Assembly: GCA_033283335.1 (NCBI GenBank)
Contig: JAWMQP010000010.1
Location: 1 to 64,000, forward strand
DNA length: 64,000 nt
Direction of reading: 5' to 3'
Origin: Pseudomaricurvus sp033283335
GTDB lineage: Bacteria; Pseudomonadota; Gammaproteobacteria; Pseudomonadales; Cellvibrionaceae
Both the position numbers and the translations under genes were made by a program. This document shows, piece by piece, positions 1-7,292 of the stretch (the stretch's first letter is position 1; every line of letters starts with the position of its first letter). The notes beneath the pieces were generated by a model, which was not told the origin of the DNA, made no database searches, and saw only the letters and a program-made list of their open reading frames with translations.

Positions 1-93
1 GCGACGCGCTACGAGGTTTCCTTTCCGGGGCCGGTTAATCCGATTGGGTCGCCGTGTTATCTGAACGGCATTCCGGGGCGAGTGGTTCGCTAA
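1..93 (+). CDS. C-terminal fragment of an unidentified protein
   Basis: The window opens inside an open frame of 30 codons that ends in TAA and is followed 22 bases later by a rho-independent terminator. That arrangement supports a real gene end. The visible tail is rich in Gly and Pro and ends in GRVVR. It is too short to assign a family. Its base composition looks like the core chromosome rather than the low-GC island that follows, so it probably marks the chromosomal left flank of that island. Confidence 0.6.
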   Translation, partial: ATRYEVSFPGPVNPIGSPCYLNGIPGRVVR

Positions 94-115
94 GTCTACT
101 GCTTTCAGCGGTTAC

Positions 116-140
116 AAAAAGGGGCTTTGGCCCCTTTTTT
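116..140 (+). terminator. Rho-independent terminator after the first gene
   Basis: A run of A leads into GGGGC, a 4-base loop (TTTG), GCCCC and a run of six T. The A and T runs extend the stem. It lies 22 bases past the stop codon of the partial gene at 1-93. Confidence 0.8.
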
Positions 141-318
141 ATCGTTGTGCTGTGGCTTTTCATGCAGTGTTTGCATCAAGTTGTGTGTTGAAGGGAAGCA
201 TTAGTTGCGTCTTTCTTGTGCTGAGAAAATGATGGGTTTACTGGGCTTTTTTTCGGGGGTCTTGGCTCGGTAGGTGAGCACACAAAAGCCCCCGGAGTTG
301 GAGGGTATTTTCGATAGA

Positions 319-419
319 TGGTGGGCCACAGCTGGACCTGAACCAGCGACCTGCCGATTATGAGTTGAGAAATTGGCTAAAAAGCCACCAATTTCGATGC
401 TCTAACCAACTGAGCTCAA
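319..419 (-). pseudogene. Broken tRNA-like sequence (tRNA-Ile2/CAT type) with a hairpin in the anticodon arm
   Basis: Read on the minus strand, this holds a normal D-arm (AGCTCAGTTGGTTAGAGC), an anticodon loop CTCATAA with anticodon CAT, a perfect 5-bp T-stem (GCTGG/CCAGC) and a 3' end GTGGCCCACCA. Its T-arm and variable region resemble tRNA-Ile2 (lysidine type). It is not intact. The 5' acceptor strand (AAATAGGGGTTG) does not pair with the 3' strand, there is one extra base between T-stem and CCA, and the 5' side of the anticodon stem is interrupted by a 25-base imperfect hairpin at 370-394. That hairpin has arms AAATTGGCT and AGCC+AATTT with a 3-base bulge. A remnant left by an integrating element is the simplest reading; a carried, altered tRNA decoy is speculative. 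Confidence 0.6.
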
Positions 420-591
420 CCCCTATTTCCTTGTACATCAATAGGTTACAGGTTCCCATCTATTGCCAGTGAAATTGGCGATTAAGAGCAACTGTTACCT
501 GTATTGTACCCAAGATTTGGACAAAGCCTAGTGGGGGCTGGAGGAGTGCATTAAAGTACATGGGATTTTAGGAAACAGGTCAGATTTTGGG

Positions 592-1212
592 ATGAGGAAG
601 TATATAAACTACGCAGTGGCCTTCTATGTCACCAGTTTTTCAATGTGGACAGTTGCTTCTGATTTCACATCTTTTAGTAACAATCCCCAAATTGCTGCAG
701 ACCAGCTGGTTGAGATAGTGGGCCCAGTAGTGGATCGGTTTTCAACTCCAGGTACAGGAGATCCATTTTTTATTAATGTTGTTGAATGGGCCGAAGGCGC
801 CTGCCTGAAGGAAAAGAGAGAGAAATTTGAGGATTGCAGGTCGGTCTCAGTTTTAAGTGCATACTGGCCGGCTGCCTATTGTTTAAACAGTGCTCCTTTA
901 TCTAGTAAATTGGAGAATATATCTGACCAGCAACTTCTCAGGTGCTTGAATCAACAGAAGCACCATGAAGAAAACATTAAAACTCTGATCCAAAGCGGTC
1001 ATGTAACTACTCAGAGTTACAGCAAATGTACTTTATCTAATATTGTGTATCTTGATTACAAAGCAGCTAGAGAATTCTATAGCGCGATAGATGAAGGCTT
1101 TCAAAAATCGGGTATAAGAATGAAGCCGATACTTATCGGCATGTTAAACACCAAGGTGACAAATAAAGAGGCCGTCTATAACTGTCTCGTCGAAGAAGTC
1201 TATGGCAGCTAA
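592..1212 (+). CDS. Hypothetical secreted protein, cysteine-containing
   Basis: A protein of 206 residues that I do not recognise. The first ~23 residues (MRKYINYAVAFYVTSFSMWTVAS) look like a Sec signal peptide: basic start, hydrophobic stretch, and a small-residue cleavage site near VAS. The mature part has six cysteines (in ACL, DCR, YCL, RCL, KCT and NCL contexts), an even number that fits disulfide bonding in the periplasm. No catalytic motif or repeat is visible. GC content is clearly lower than in the core genes, in line with its place in the accessory island between the broken tRNA and the zinc-hook ATPase. It is the only plus-strand gene in the left half of the island and has no visible operon partner. 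Confidence 0.6.
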   Translation: MRKYINYAVAFYVTSFSMWTVASDFTSFSNNPQIAADQLVEIVGPVVDRFSTPGTGDPFFINVVEWAEGACLKEKREKFEDCRSVSVLSAYWPAAYCLNSAPLSSKLENISDQQLLRCLNQQKHHEENIKTLIQSGHVTTQSYSKCTLSNIVYLDYKAAREFYSAIDEGFQKSGIRMKPILIGMLNTKVTNKEAVYNCLVEEVYGS

Positions 1213-1524
1213 GAAGAGAGTTAACGCCAATTATTTCTGGCTATAAATTTAAATTCGTAATAATTTGGGTCTAGGGTAGTGGCGGCGTGAAGCTGGCTCT
1301 TGTCGGTGAATGCTAAAGCAAAAACCTTCTAACGCCAGCAGGCTGAAGCTCCCTGCATGTAATATGGAGCTGATCGTGATCCCAGCGTCCACGGTAGTGC
1401 AGTGTGAAAATGGGTCGGCTACTAGTGGTGCTTAGCAGTTAAGAAATTCTGATATTTTCTAGCAGAAATTTTTGAGGCGCTATGCATATATATCAGAGGA
1501 GGTCGTCCCCCCGGGGTGCCCCTA
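1213..1524. other. Island spacer, nothing recognised
   Basis: About 310 bases of low-GC DNA between two convergent genes. I see no convincing ORF, tRNA or strong terminator. A GC-rich patch (CCCCCCGGGG) sits near 1508-1518, just past the stop of the minus-strand small ORF. Confidence 0.5.
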
Positions 1525-1719
1525 TCACCCCTCGAAGTCTAGAGCTTTTGTAAGCCCCTTGTCTTTGTCTCGTATGTAGGCTGTGACCGCCCCAAGGTCT
1601 ACCCATTCTATGAGGTCCCATTCCCTTCCTTTTACAACGTAACCGTCACTGGCCCTGCCTTTGGTGGGGTAGATTGTTTGCCCGTTAAGCAGGAACTTCC
1701 TGTCTTTATATATTTTCAT
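1525..1719 (-). CDS. Small hypothetical protein (64 aa) downstream of the hook ATPase
   Basis: A 64-residue, mixed-charge protein on the same strand as the large ATPase, 99 bases after that gene's stop, so possibly in one transcript. The ATG is preceded by AAGGCGG at a workable ribosome-binding distance. The sequence (begins MKIYKDRKFLLNG) has no signal peptide, membrane segment or cysteine, and alternates beta-like and charged stretches. I do not recognise the family. A partner or antitoxin role for the ATPase/nuclease is conceivable from position only. Confidence 0.45.
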   Translation of the reverse strand: MKIYKDRKFLLNGQTIYPTKGRASDGYVVKGREWDLIEWVDLGAVTAYIRDKDKGLTKALDFEG

Positions 1720-1818
1720 TGTTGGCCGCCTTGTTATATAAAATTCCCAGGTAAACCCTGAGCTCGAGCTTTCATGAAAGCTATAGAGATTAAATCGTCG
1801 ATGAGATTGGACAATCTT

Positions 1819-4461
1819 TCAGTATTTAACTAATTGGCTTCGCAATGAAAAGAATGTTTCTATATTCTCCAGATTTTCCACGATTTCCCTCACGGCGTTA
1901 CGGTCGAATTCTGCTCTGTCATTTTCTTCGTGAGTTCCTTTGTTGAGATAGCGCCACTCACGGGAGTCCCCGTTGTGGCCCAAGAGATGATCGAGTGCTT
2001 GGAGTATTGTACCCTTTTGGGGGTCTGAAAATTCATTCTTCCCTATCTTGCTTTTTAATTGCTCTGTTAGATTTCTTAGCTCAAGTGGAGCCTTTGAAGA
2101 CCGAAGCTTTAAGCTTAGATTTCCATCACCGTACCGATGGACATAAGTCCAAATTTTACCTTTCGTAAGGGTTTCTAGTGCTTGTCTACTTTTAGAGAGC
2201 GAATCTCTGATTTCGTTTCTATCTAGGTGCTGCCTCGCTGAAATTATGTAATTTCGTGGTGAGCAGTTAAAGTCAATACGTATGCCCTTGTCTTCTAGTC
2301 TGGGTAGAAAGCTTATGAGCTTGGATTCTCTTACAGTTGTGACTGGTAGTAGATTTTGGATGTCCTTAAAGAACTCCTCTCCATGGCAAGTTAGAATTAT
2401 TTGCTTATTTGAAAAAATTCCATCTTCAAATAGTGTTCTTCGTATGGAGTCCCTATGGTCGTCATCAATGGCATTTACGGGATCATCAAATATTAATACT
2501 GGAGCCCCTTCCTTTAAATTTTTTGCCAATAGAATTGCTAGACCTAAACAGCGTATATGGCCTTCGCTCAAAACCTGAAGCGCATCATAGGTTCTGGTGT
2601 CCCCTGCAAAGGCTACCTGTAGTCGATCATTCTGCGAGAGGGGGAGGATAACGTTCTCTAACAGGTCGGCGGGGGGGTCATTTCGGTTGAAGGAGTTATA
2701 AAGATTTGTAACCTGTTCTCCGAGATCTTTTACTAGGTTTATTGGAAGATTTCTATTGTAATTGTTCAGCATTCTTACAAAAGCGGCGTAACCATCAGAA
2801 ATTTCTCTATTTCTAGAAACCAAAAGTTTCTCAGAGTTGGCCTCTTCAATGAGAGCTGCGTTCTCTTCGTTAAATCGGTAAATTGTCTGATTTGCAGAAG
2901 CTAGGGATTGTGTTGCAGTCTGTCTTCGTGTGTTAAAAATGGTAGCTTGTTGTAAATACCATCGTAGGGTGTCAAGTTCTTTAGCTTGTTCTGCTCTATT
3001 TTTCTCAGCTTCGGATATGGCTTTGTCACGTTCCTCTAGGTTTCTAGCCTGTTCCAGTAGCTGATTCCAGTAAGGTTGTCCATTAGCTGATGTGTGGTGA
3101 ATGGATTTCCACCAGTTTAGGTTCGGGTGAACGTTATTTGGAATTCCTAAGTGCGCTAATGGATTATTTGTAGGGATTATGGAAAGGCAGTTATTTACGA
3201 TTTGCGCAAGAGAAAGCAAGTTTAGGTGTAATGACTGCTCTAAGAGTTGTATATTTTTTTGAGCATCAGAAAGGTCTTTAAGGTGTGTAAGTTCTTTTTC
3301 TGCATTGGTGTATGGATTTTCCAATGTGTGGAGCAGCGGGGTTTTACATGCGGGGCAATTGTTCGGGCTAACTGTCTGAAGTTGAGAAACTGCTTTATAT
3401 AGCTTCTGAAAGGAAACCTTCTGACCCGCTGATGCTAGAAACTGCTGCAGTCCGAACAATTCCTGGGTGATTTCACCGATATTTTCTCCTAGTTTCAGAA
3501 CACCGGTAAAACTAATATTAGATTTTGTGGGGGTTGGTTTTATAAGTTCATTCTCAAGAGTCTTGATGCGTCCAGTGGCATTCGTGCCCCCTTGGATTTC
3601 ATTTAACATTTGGTTGTAGTTGTAGCCCGATCTATACTGATTCGCTAGCCCTGCTTCCTCTGAGGCGATAGATTCAAGCTCAGCGGTTGCATTGCGTACT
3701 TGTTGTTGTGCTGATGCTAGAGCTTGTTGCTTTTGGATTAGAAGCATATTTTTGATGCCACTTAGATCGATATATCTGGCATCAATTTCTGCTGTGAAGT
3801 TACGAACGAATTCGGAAAACGTATCTAGTCCAAAAAGGGTAGATATCAGTGCGGTTTGTCTTGACGGTAGTTGGGCTGCTATTCGGGAGAAGTTGTCGAT
3901 TCTATTTTTTTCAATAAAACAGAAACGGAAATTCAATTCGTTAGGTGTGATAACAAATTCATTATCTGATAAGTCCCTCGCTAGGATGCGAGGAGGAGCA
4001 AATTGGTTGGTATAAGCGTTTTTTAGATACTCTTCCTGTGATCGAAACCGGCTGCTATCAGCTTCAAGAACGTTACCAAGAAGTCCATATTCCAAGGCTT
4101 CACAGAAGCTGGTTTTTCCAGTCCCATTTGGCCCATAAATCAAGACAATATTACTCGATAGATCAAAATTCTCAGGAACAGCAAACCCGCGGAAAGGGCC
4201 GACTTCCATTGATGTTATCTTAGAGATAGCTATCGTATCTTGTTCATTTGTTTCTGTTGTTTGACCTATTTCCGGACTTATCCAATCCCAGTGCGCCTGT
4301 GCGAGGTCCACAATTGATCTAATACGCTGACCTTGGTGCGTCGTTAAAGGTATTAAATTATCTAGATGAGTGGCCACCAAGTTAGCAATTTTACGAACTG
4401 GCTCAGGCAGGAAGGGCGAGTTTATGGTTTGTAAAAATCGATCATATTCGGCCCTGATCAT
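1819..4461 (-). CDS. Zinc-hook SMC/Rad50-like ATPase, possible RloC-type anticodon nuclease
   Basis: An 880-residue protein. I start it at the ATG at 4461, which follows AAAGGAAG, rather than the ATG 9 codons upstream, which lacks a site. It has a complete ABC ATPase split by a coiled coil: Walker A GPNGTGKT (~110-117), signature LSEGH (~631), Walker B VLIFDDP (~655-661) and a switch histidine in ILTCHGEE (~693). A CPAC zinc hook lies mid-coil (~369-372), as in Rad50 and in RloC. The C-terminal ~190 residues follow the ATPase head and contain RQALE and, near the end, RYLNKGTHEE, which fits the HEPN RNase pattern R-x4-6-H (R837, H844). PrrC and RloC anticodon nucleases belong to that superfamily and use Arg, Glu and His. 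The ATPase and hook are seen directly; the nuclease assignment is inference. Other options are an unrelated defence ATPase or a DNA-repair SMC. No restriction-modification genes are adjacent. Low GC suggests transfer. Confidence 0.8.
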   Translation of the reverse strand: MIRAEYDRFLQTINSPFLPEPVRKIANLVATHLDNLIPLTTHQGQRIRSIVDLAQAHWDWISPEIGQTTETNEQDTIAISKITSMEVGPFRGFAVPENFDLSSNIVLIYGPNGTGKTSFCEALEYGLLGNVLEADSSRFRSQEEYLKNAYTNQFAPPRILARDLSDNEFVITPNELNFRFCFIEKNRIDNFSRIAAQLPSRQTALISTLFGLDTFSEFVRNFTAEIDARYIDLSGIKNMLLIQKQQALASAQQQVRNATAELESIASEEAGLANQYRSGYNYNQMLNEIQGGTNATGRIKTLENELIKPTPTKSNISFTGVLKLGENIGEITQELFGLQQFLASAGQKVSFQKLYKAVSQLQTVSPNNCPACKTPLLHTLENPYTNAEKELTHLKDLSDAQKNIQLLEQSLHLNLLSLAQIVNNCLSIIPTNNPLAHLGIPNNVHPNLNWWKSIHHTSANGQPYWNQLLEQARNLEERDKAISEAEKNRAEQAKELDTLRWYLQQATIFNTRRQTATQSLASANQTIYRFNEENAALIEEANSEKLLVSRNREISDGYAAFVRMLNNYNRNLPINLVKDLGEQVTNLYNSFNRNDPPADLLENVILPLSQNDRLQVAFAGDTRTYDALQVLSEGHIRCLGLAILLAKNLKEGAPVLIFDDPVNAIDDDHRDSIRRTLFEDGIFSNKQIILTCHGEEFFKDIQNLLPVTTVRESKLISFLPRLEDKGIRIDFNCSPRNYIISARQHLDRNEIRDSLSKSRQALETLTKGKIWTYVHRYGDGNLSLKLRSSKAPLELRNLTEQLKSKIGKNEFSDPQKGTILQALDHLLGHNGDSREWRYLNKGTHEENDRAEFDRNAVREIVENLENIETFFSLRSQLVKY

Positions 4462-4596
4462 AAAACTTCCTTTGTTCCTATAGTGCATAAAAAGTTAAGC
4501 AAATGATAACTGTAAGTCCTTTAGCAGAATATTGATATTCAGTGTTCATGTGACTTTTAGGCCAATCCTTTGTACTTCTTAGGCTATACCCTAGTG

Positions 4597-4689
4597 GGTA
4601 CAAACAATCGGTACAATTTCCGTACCCTTATATATTGATTTTGCAATAGAGGTACACTATGGTCTGTGGGTCTAGAGTCTAATCGGTAC
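4597..4689. promoter_or_regulatory. Cluster of GGTAC motifs upstream of the recombinase
   Basis: Five copies of GGTAC or its complement start near 4597, 4610, 4622, 4651 and 4685. The 11-mer AATCGGTACAA occurs twice (at about 4606 and 4681). The first and third copies form an inverted pair (GGGTAC...GTACCC). The cluster fills the divergent spacer between the ATPase and the recombinase start, which is where a resolvase res/crossover site or an autoregulatory operator would lie. Function is inferred from position. Confidence 0.35.
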
Positions 4690-4704
4690 AACAGGGCAGA
4701 TGAT

Positions 4705-5256
4705 ATGAGCAATTTAGGTTATCTCAGGGTATCAACGGTCGATCAGGTTACTGATCGGCAGCTAGCTGGTGTGAAGCTGGATTTTGTTTATGAAGATAAA
4801 TGTTCTGGTTCGACAATGGAGCGCCCGAAGCTCCAGGAGCTCCTGAGAAGCTGTAGGAAAGGGGATGTGGTGCATGTCCATTCCATTGACCGGATGGCTA
4901 GAAACGTTGAACACCTATTGGAGCTGGTAAATGTGATTACGGAGAAAGGGGCAACGCTACAGTTTCACAAGGAGTGCATGACCTTTACCGGAGATAGTAA
5001 AAATCCCATGCAGCAGCTTATGTTGAACCTCTTAGGGGCTGTTTATCAATTTGAGCGGGAGATGCTCAAGGAGCGTCAGCGAGAGGGGATCTTGAAGGCC
5101 AAGGAAGCCGGAAAATACCAAGGGAGGAGGCCGAGTGTAGACAGGACAGAGGTCAAAAAGCTTTTGACAGAGGGGGAGTCTATCAGAAAGATCGCAAAGC
5201 GGTTGGGTATAGCTGCTTCTACGGTACAGCGAATCAAGATTGAGCTGCGTGCCTAA
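4705..5256 (+). CDS. Serine recombinase, resolvase/invertase family
   Basis: A 183-residue site-specific DNA recombinase. I place the start at the ATG at 4705 (MSNLGYLRVST), because the upstream GTG extension has no family similarity. The nucleophile serine lies in YLRVSTVDQ (S9). Other resolvase-domain marks are the HSIDRMARN block, with its conserved Asp and Arg residues, and the long E-helix around NLLGAVYQFEREMLKERQREG. A GRRPSVD hinge follows, then a C-terminal helix-turn-helix (EGESIRKIAKRLGIAASTVQRI) of the Hin/Tn3-resolvase type. Length matches small resolvases (180-200 aa). The cluster of GGTAC motifs just upstream may be its binding site. It is the only mobility gene in the island and may resolve or invert DNA rather than integrate it, because no tyrosine integrase is visible. 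Confidence 0.9.
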   Translation: MSNLGYLRVSTVDQVTDRQLAGVKLDFVYEDKCSGSTMERPKLQELLRSCRKGDVVHVHSIDRMARNVEHLLELVNVITEKGATLQFHKECMTFTGDSKNPMQQLMLNLLGAVYQFEREMLKERQREGILKAKEAGKYQGRRPSVDRTEVKKLLTEGESIRKIAKRLGIAASTVQRIKIELRA

Positions 5257-5294
5257 ATTTTATTTATGATTTGGGTTTTTGAGGTGTTAAAAGA

Positions 5295-5423
5295 ATGACT
5301 GATAAAAAATTGGATAGCTCTGATCGGTTTGACATCAAAAGGCCGAAGTCGCTATGGGCTTTGCAGGGTTGGAGGAGTTCTTTTAGAGGAGCTGCGCAGC
5401 GCTTAAGGGCGATTGCAGCTTAG
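5295..5423 (+). CDS. Possible small basic protein (42 aa)
   Basis: A 42-codon frame from ATG to TAG, preceded by GAGGTG about 10 bases upstream. The product (begins MTDKKLDSSDRFD) has a basic, tryptophan-containing amphipathic second half (WALQGWRSSFRGAAQRLR) with no similarity I recognise. It lies 38 bases after the recombinase stop on the same strand. It may be a translated island peptide or chance. Confidence 0.25.
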   Translation: MTDKKLDSSDRFDIKRPKSLWALQGWRSSFRGAAQRLRAIAA

Positions 5424-5673
5424 CATTTCTTAGCTGCGCGCTCTAAAAATGATCGTGCTTAATTGTATGCCTGCCATCAAGATCGATGTTCTTAGAGATC
5501 GAGCTTTATCAGCTAAAAGTATGCATAGGCGGTGGAACCAATGGCTCGGTCACCTTAACTACACTTAACTTCTGACTTTGATGTGGTGATTGAGTAGCGG
5601 GGGTGTGCTGCGGGCATGTGTGCGAAAGGAGGGGGTGCTTTTTACCGGGTAGCCCAGAGGTAGCCCAATAAAA

Positions 5674-5707
5674 AAAGGGTTAGCGGCTGTTAACCTGCTA
5701 ACCCTTT
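5674..5707 (-). terminator. Rho-independent terminator of tRNA-Met
   Basis: Perfect 11-bp arms AAAGGGTTAGC and GCTAACCCTTT enclose a 12-base loop. On the minus strand the hairpin is followed by a run of T, and it begins 8 bases after the 3' end of tRNA-Met. Confidence 0.85.
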
Positions 5708-5714
5708 CTGAAGA

Positions 5715-5791
5715 TGGTAGCTAGGGGCGGACTTGAACCGCCGACCCCAGCATTATGAGTGCTGTGCTCTAACCAGCTGAGCTACCTAGCC
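5715..5791 (-). tRNA. tRNA-Met (CAT, elongator)
   Basis: A 77-base gene with encoded CCA. On the minus strand it reads GGCTAGGTAGCTCAGCTGG... and ends CTAGCTACCA. The acceptor stem GGCTAGG/CTAGCT pairs with one mismatch or wobble, the anticodon stem CAGCA/TGCTG is intact, the loop CTCATAA gives anticodon CAT, and the T-stem GGCGG/CCGCC is perfect. Overall it matches bacterial elongator tRNA-Met rather than initiator (its 1-72 pair is normal) or Ile2. The accessory island lies on its 3' side, a usual integration position. Its own promoter and terminator are visible. Confidence 0.93.
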
Positions 5792-5809
5792 ATCGTTTCG
5801 AGGGGCGCT

Positions 5810-5838
5810 ATTCTGCTTATTTGACGGGTTGATGTCAA
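5810..5838 (-). promoter_or_regulatory. Sigma-70 promoter of tRNA-Met
   Basis: On the minus strand TTGACA (5838-5833) is followed by exactly 17 bases and then CAGAAT (5815-5810). A GC-rich discriminator (AGCGCCCC) follows, typical of stable-RNA promoters under stringent control. Confidence 0.7.
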
Positions 5839-6043
5839 GCGTCTAAATGCCTGATTTTCGAAGAATTTACGCAATCCTTTTGGCGGCGGAAAAATTCCCT
5901 TCAGCGACCGTTTGGCGCCATTTGCGACCTGGCAGTCAGGTTTGGCCATTGTCTGCTGTAACGGTGGCGGGTAGAGTCACCAGCACAACAATAATGGCTT
6001 GCCGGGCTTGGTTCTGGGCCGGCGACAGACGCTGAGAATAACA

Positions 6044-7282
6044 ATGCAAGATACGATTCTGATGTTGGCGATTCCGTTGTTCCTGGGGTTGATTGCCCTG
6101 GAGTTCTGGCTGGATCGCCGTCGTGGCACCGGCCACTACCGCTTTAACGATGCTTTCGGCAGCTTGTCACTGGGTATCGTCAGCCGATCCAGTCAGTTGG
6201 TGGCGTTCAGCCTGGGGGGGCTGGTGATTGACCGGCTGCTGCCGGAGGTGCGCCTGTTGCCATGGAGCAGTGACAGCTGGCTGACCTGGGTGGTGGCGTT
6301 TGTCGGTTACGACTTCTGTTACTACTGGTCCCACCGGATGGGTCACACGTTGAATTTTTTCTGGGCCGGGCACGCCATTCATCACCAGAGCGAGGATTAC
6401 AACCTCACCACCGCCCTGCGCCAAACCAGTACCGGTTTTATGACCTGGCTGTTCGGATTTCCGCTGTTGATGTTGGGTATACCGCTGGAAGTCTACCTGA
6501 CCTGTGGCGCGCTGAACCTGATCTATCAATTCTGGGTGCACACCCAGCACATCGATAAGTTGGGCTGGATGGAATACGTGATGGTGACACCCTCCAATCA
6601 CCGGGTGCACCACGGGCAGAACCCGGAGTACATCGACAAGAACCACGGCGGGGTGTTTATTCTCTGGGATCGTTTATTCGGCACCTTCCAGAGGGAGCTG
6701 GACGATGTCGACATCATCTATGGTTCCACCATCCCGGTACGCTCGCTCAATCCGCTGTGGGCGAATCTGCAGGTGTGGGCGGGCATGGCGCGGGATGCCT
6801 GGCACACGCGCCGCTGGTGGGACAAGTGTCGCATCTGGTTTATGCCCACCGGCTGGCGTCCGGCGGATGTGGATAGTCAGTTACCTGTGGATAAGTGCGA
6901 TCTTCAGGGTTTTCACAAATACGATCCTCAGGTGGATGGCGTCACTCGCGCCTACGCCATGTTTCAGTTGGCACTGGCCGTGCCGCTGCTGGTGTATTTC
7001 CTGCTGCACTTTCAAGGCTTAAGCTACACACTGGTGTTGCTGGGGTTTGTGATGATCACTTTACCGCTGGTGACGACCGCCTGGCTGTTGGAAGGGCGTC
7101 GGCGGAAGTGGGAGTTGATCAGGCTGGTGGTATCGGTGGCGGGGTGTGTGTTGGCCTGGCCGATCATGGCGCCCAGCAGTGTGTGGGTCTTTGGCGGGTA
7201 CTTGGTGTTGAATGGCGTGGCTTACGCCTGCTGGGCGGGCTGGCGGGAGATACCGGTCCAGGTTTCTCCCGCCACTCGTTAA
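6044..7282 (+). CDS. Sterol desaturase / fatty acid hydroxylase superfamily membrane protein
   Basis: A 412-residue integral membrane di-iron oxygenase. I start it at the ATG at 6044 (MQDTILML), which begins the first hydrophobic segment. The three histidine clusters of the superfamily are present: HRMGH (97-101), HAIHH (110-114) and HRVHH (186-190), with a further His in HTQH (~166-169). These residues bind the two irons that activate O2. Several membrane helices precede the clusters, and a C-terminal helical block of ~100 residues follows, as in alkylglycerol-monooxygenase-like bacterial members. The substrate is probably a lipid; the sequence does not reveal which. It is convergent with ychF, whose stop lies 10 bases away, and has no operon partner. 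Confidence 0.85.
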   Translation: MQDTILMLAIPLFLGLIALEFWLDRRRGTGHYRFNDAFGSLSLGIVSRSSQLVAFSLGGLVIDRLLPEVRLLPWSSDSWLTWVVAFVGYDFCYYWSHRMGHTLNFFWAGHAIHHQSEDYNLTTALRQTSTGFMTWLFGFPLLMLGIPLEVYLTCGALNLIYQFWVHTQHIDKLGWMEYVMVTPSNHRVHHGQNPEYIDKNHGGVFILWDRLFGTFQRELDDVDIIYGSTIPVRSLNPLWANLQVWAGMARDAWHTRRWWDKCRIWFMPTGWRPADVDSQLPVDKCDLQGFHKYDPQVDGVTRAYAMFQLALAVPLLVYFLLHFQGLSYTLVLLGFVMITLPLVTTAWLLEGRRRKWELIRLVVSVAGCVLAWPIMAPSSVWVFGGYLVLNGVAYACWAGWREIPVQVSPATR

Positions 7283-7292
7283 CGGTCGGACT

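Noticed and set aside
5640..5710. Direct repeat GTAGCCCA and the hairpin near tRNA-Met as an attachment site
   Set aside because: The hairpin is fully explained as the tRNA-Met terminator and no second copy of the segment was found at the other side of the island.
5847..6035. A 62-codon plus-strand frame between tRNA-Met and the desaturase
   Set aside because: It has no ribosome site, its product is Arg/Trp-rich without similarity, and it overlaps the tRNA promoter side; most likely chance.
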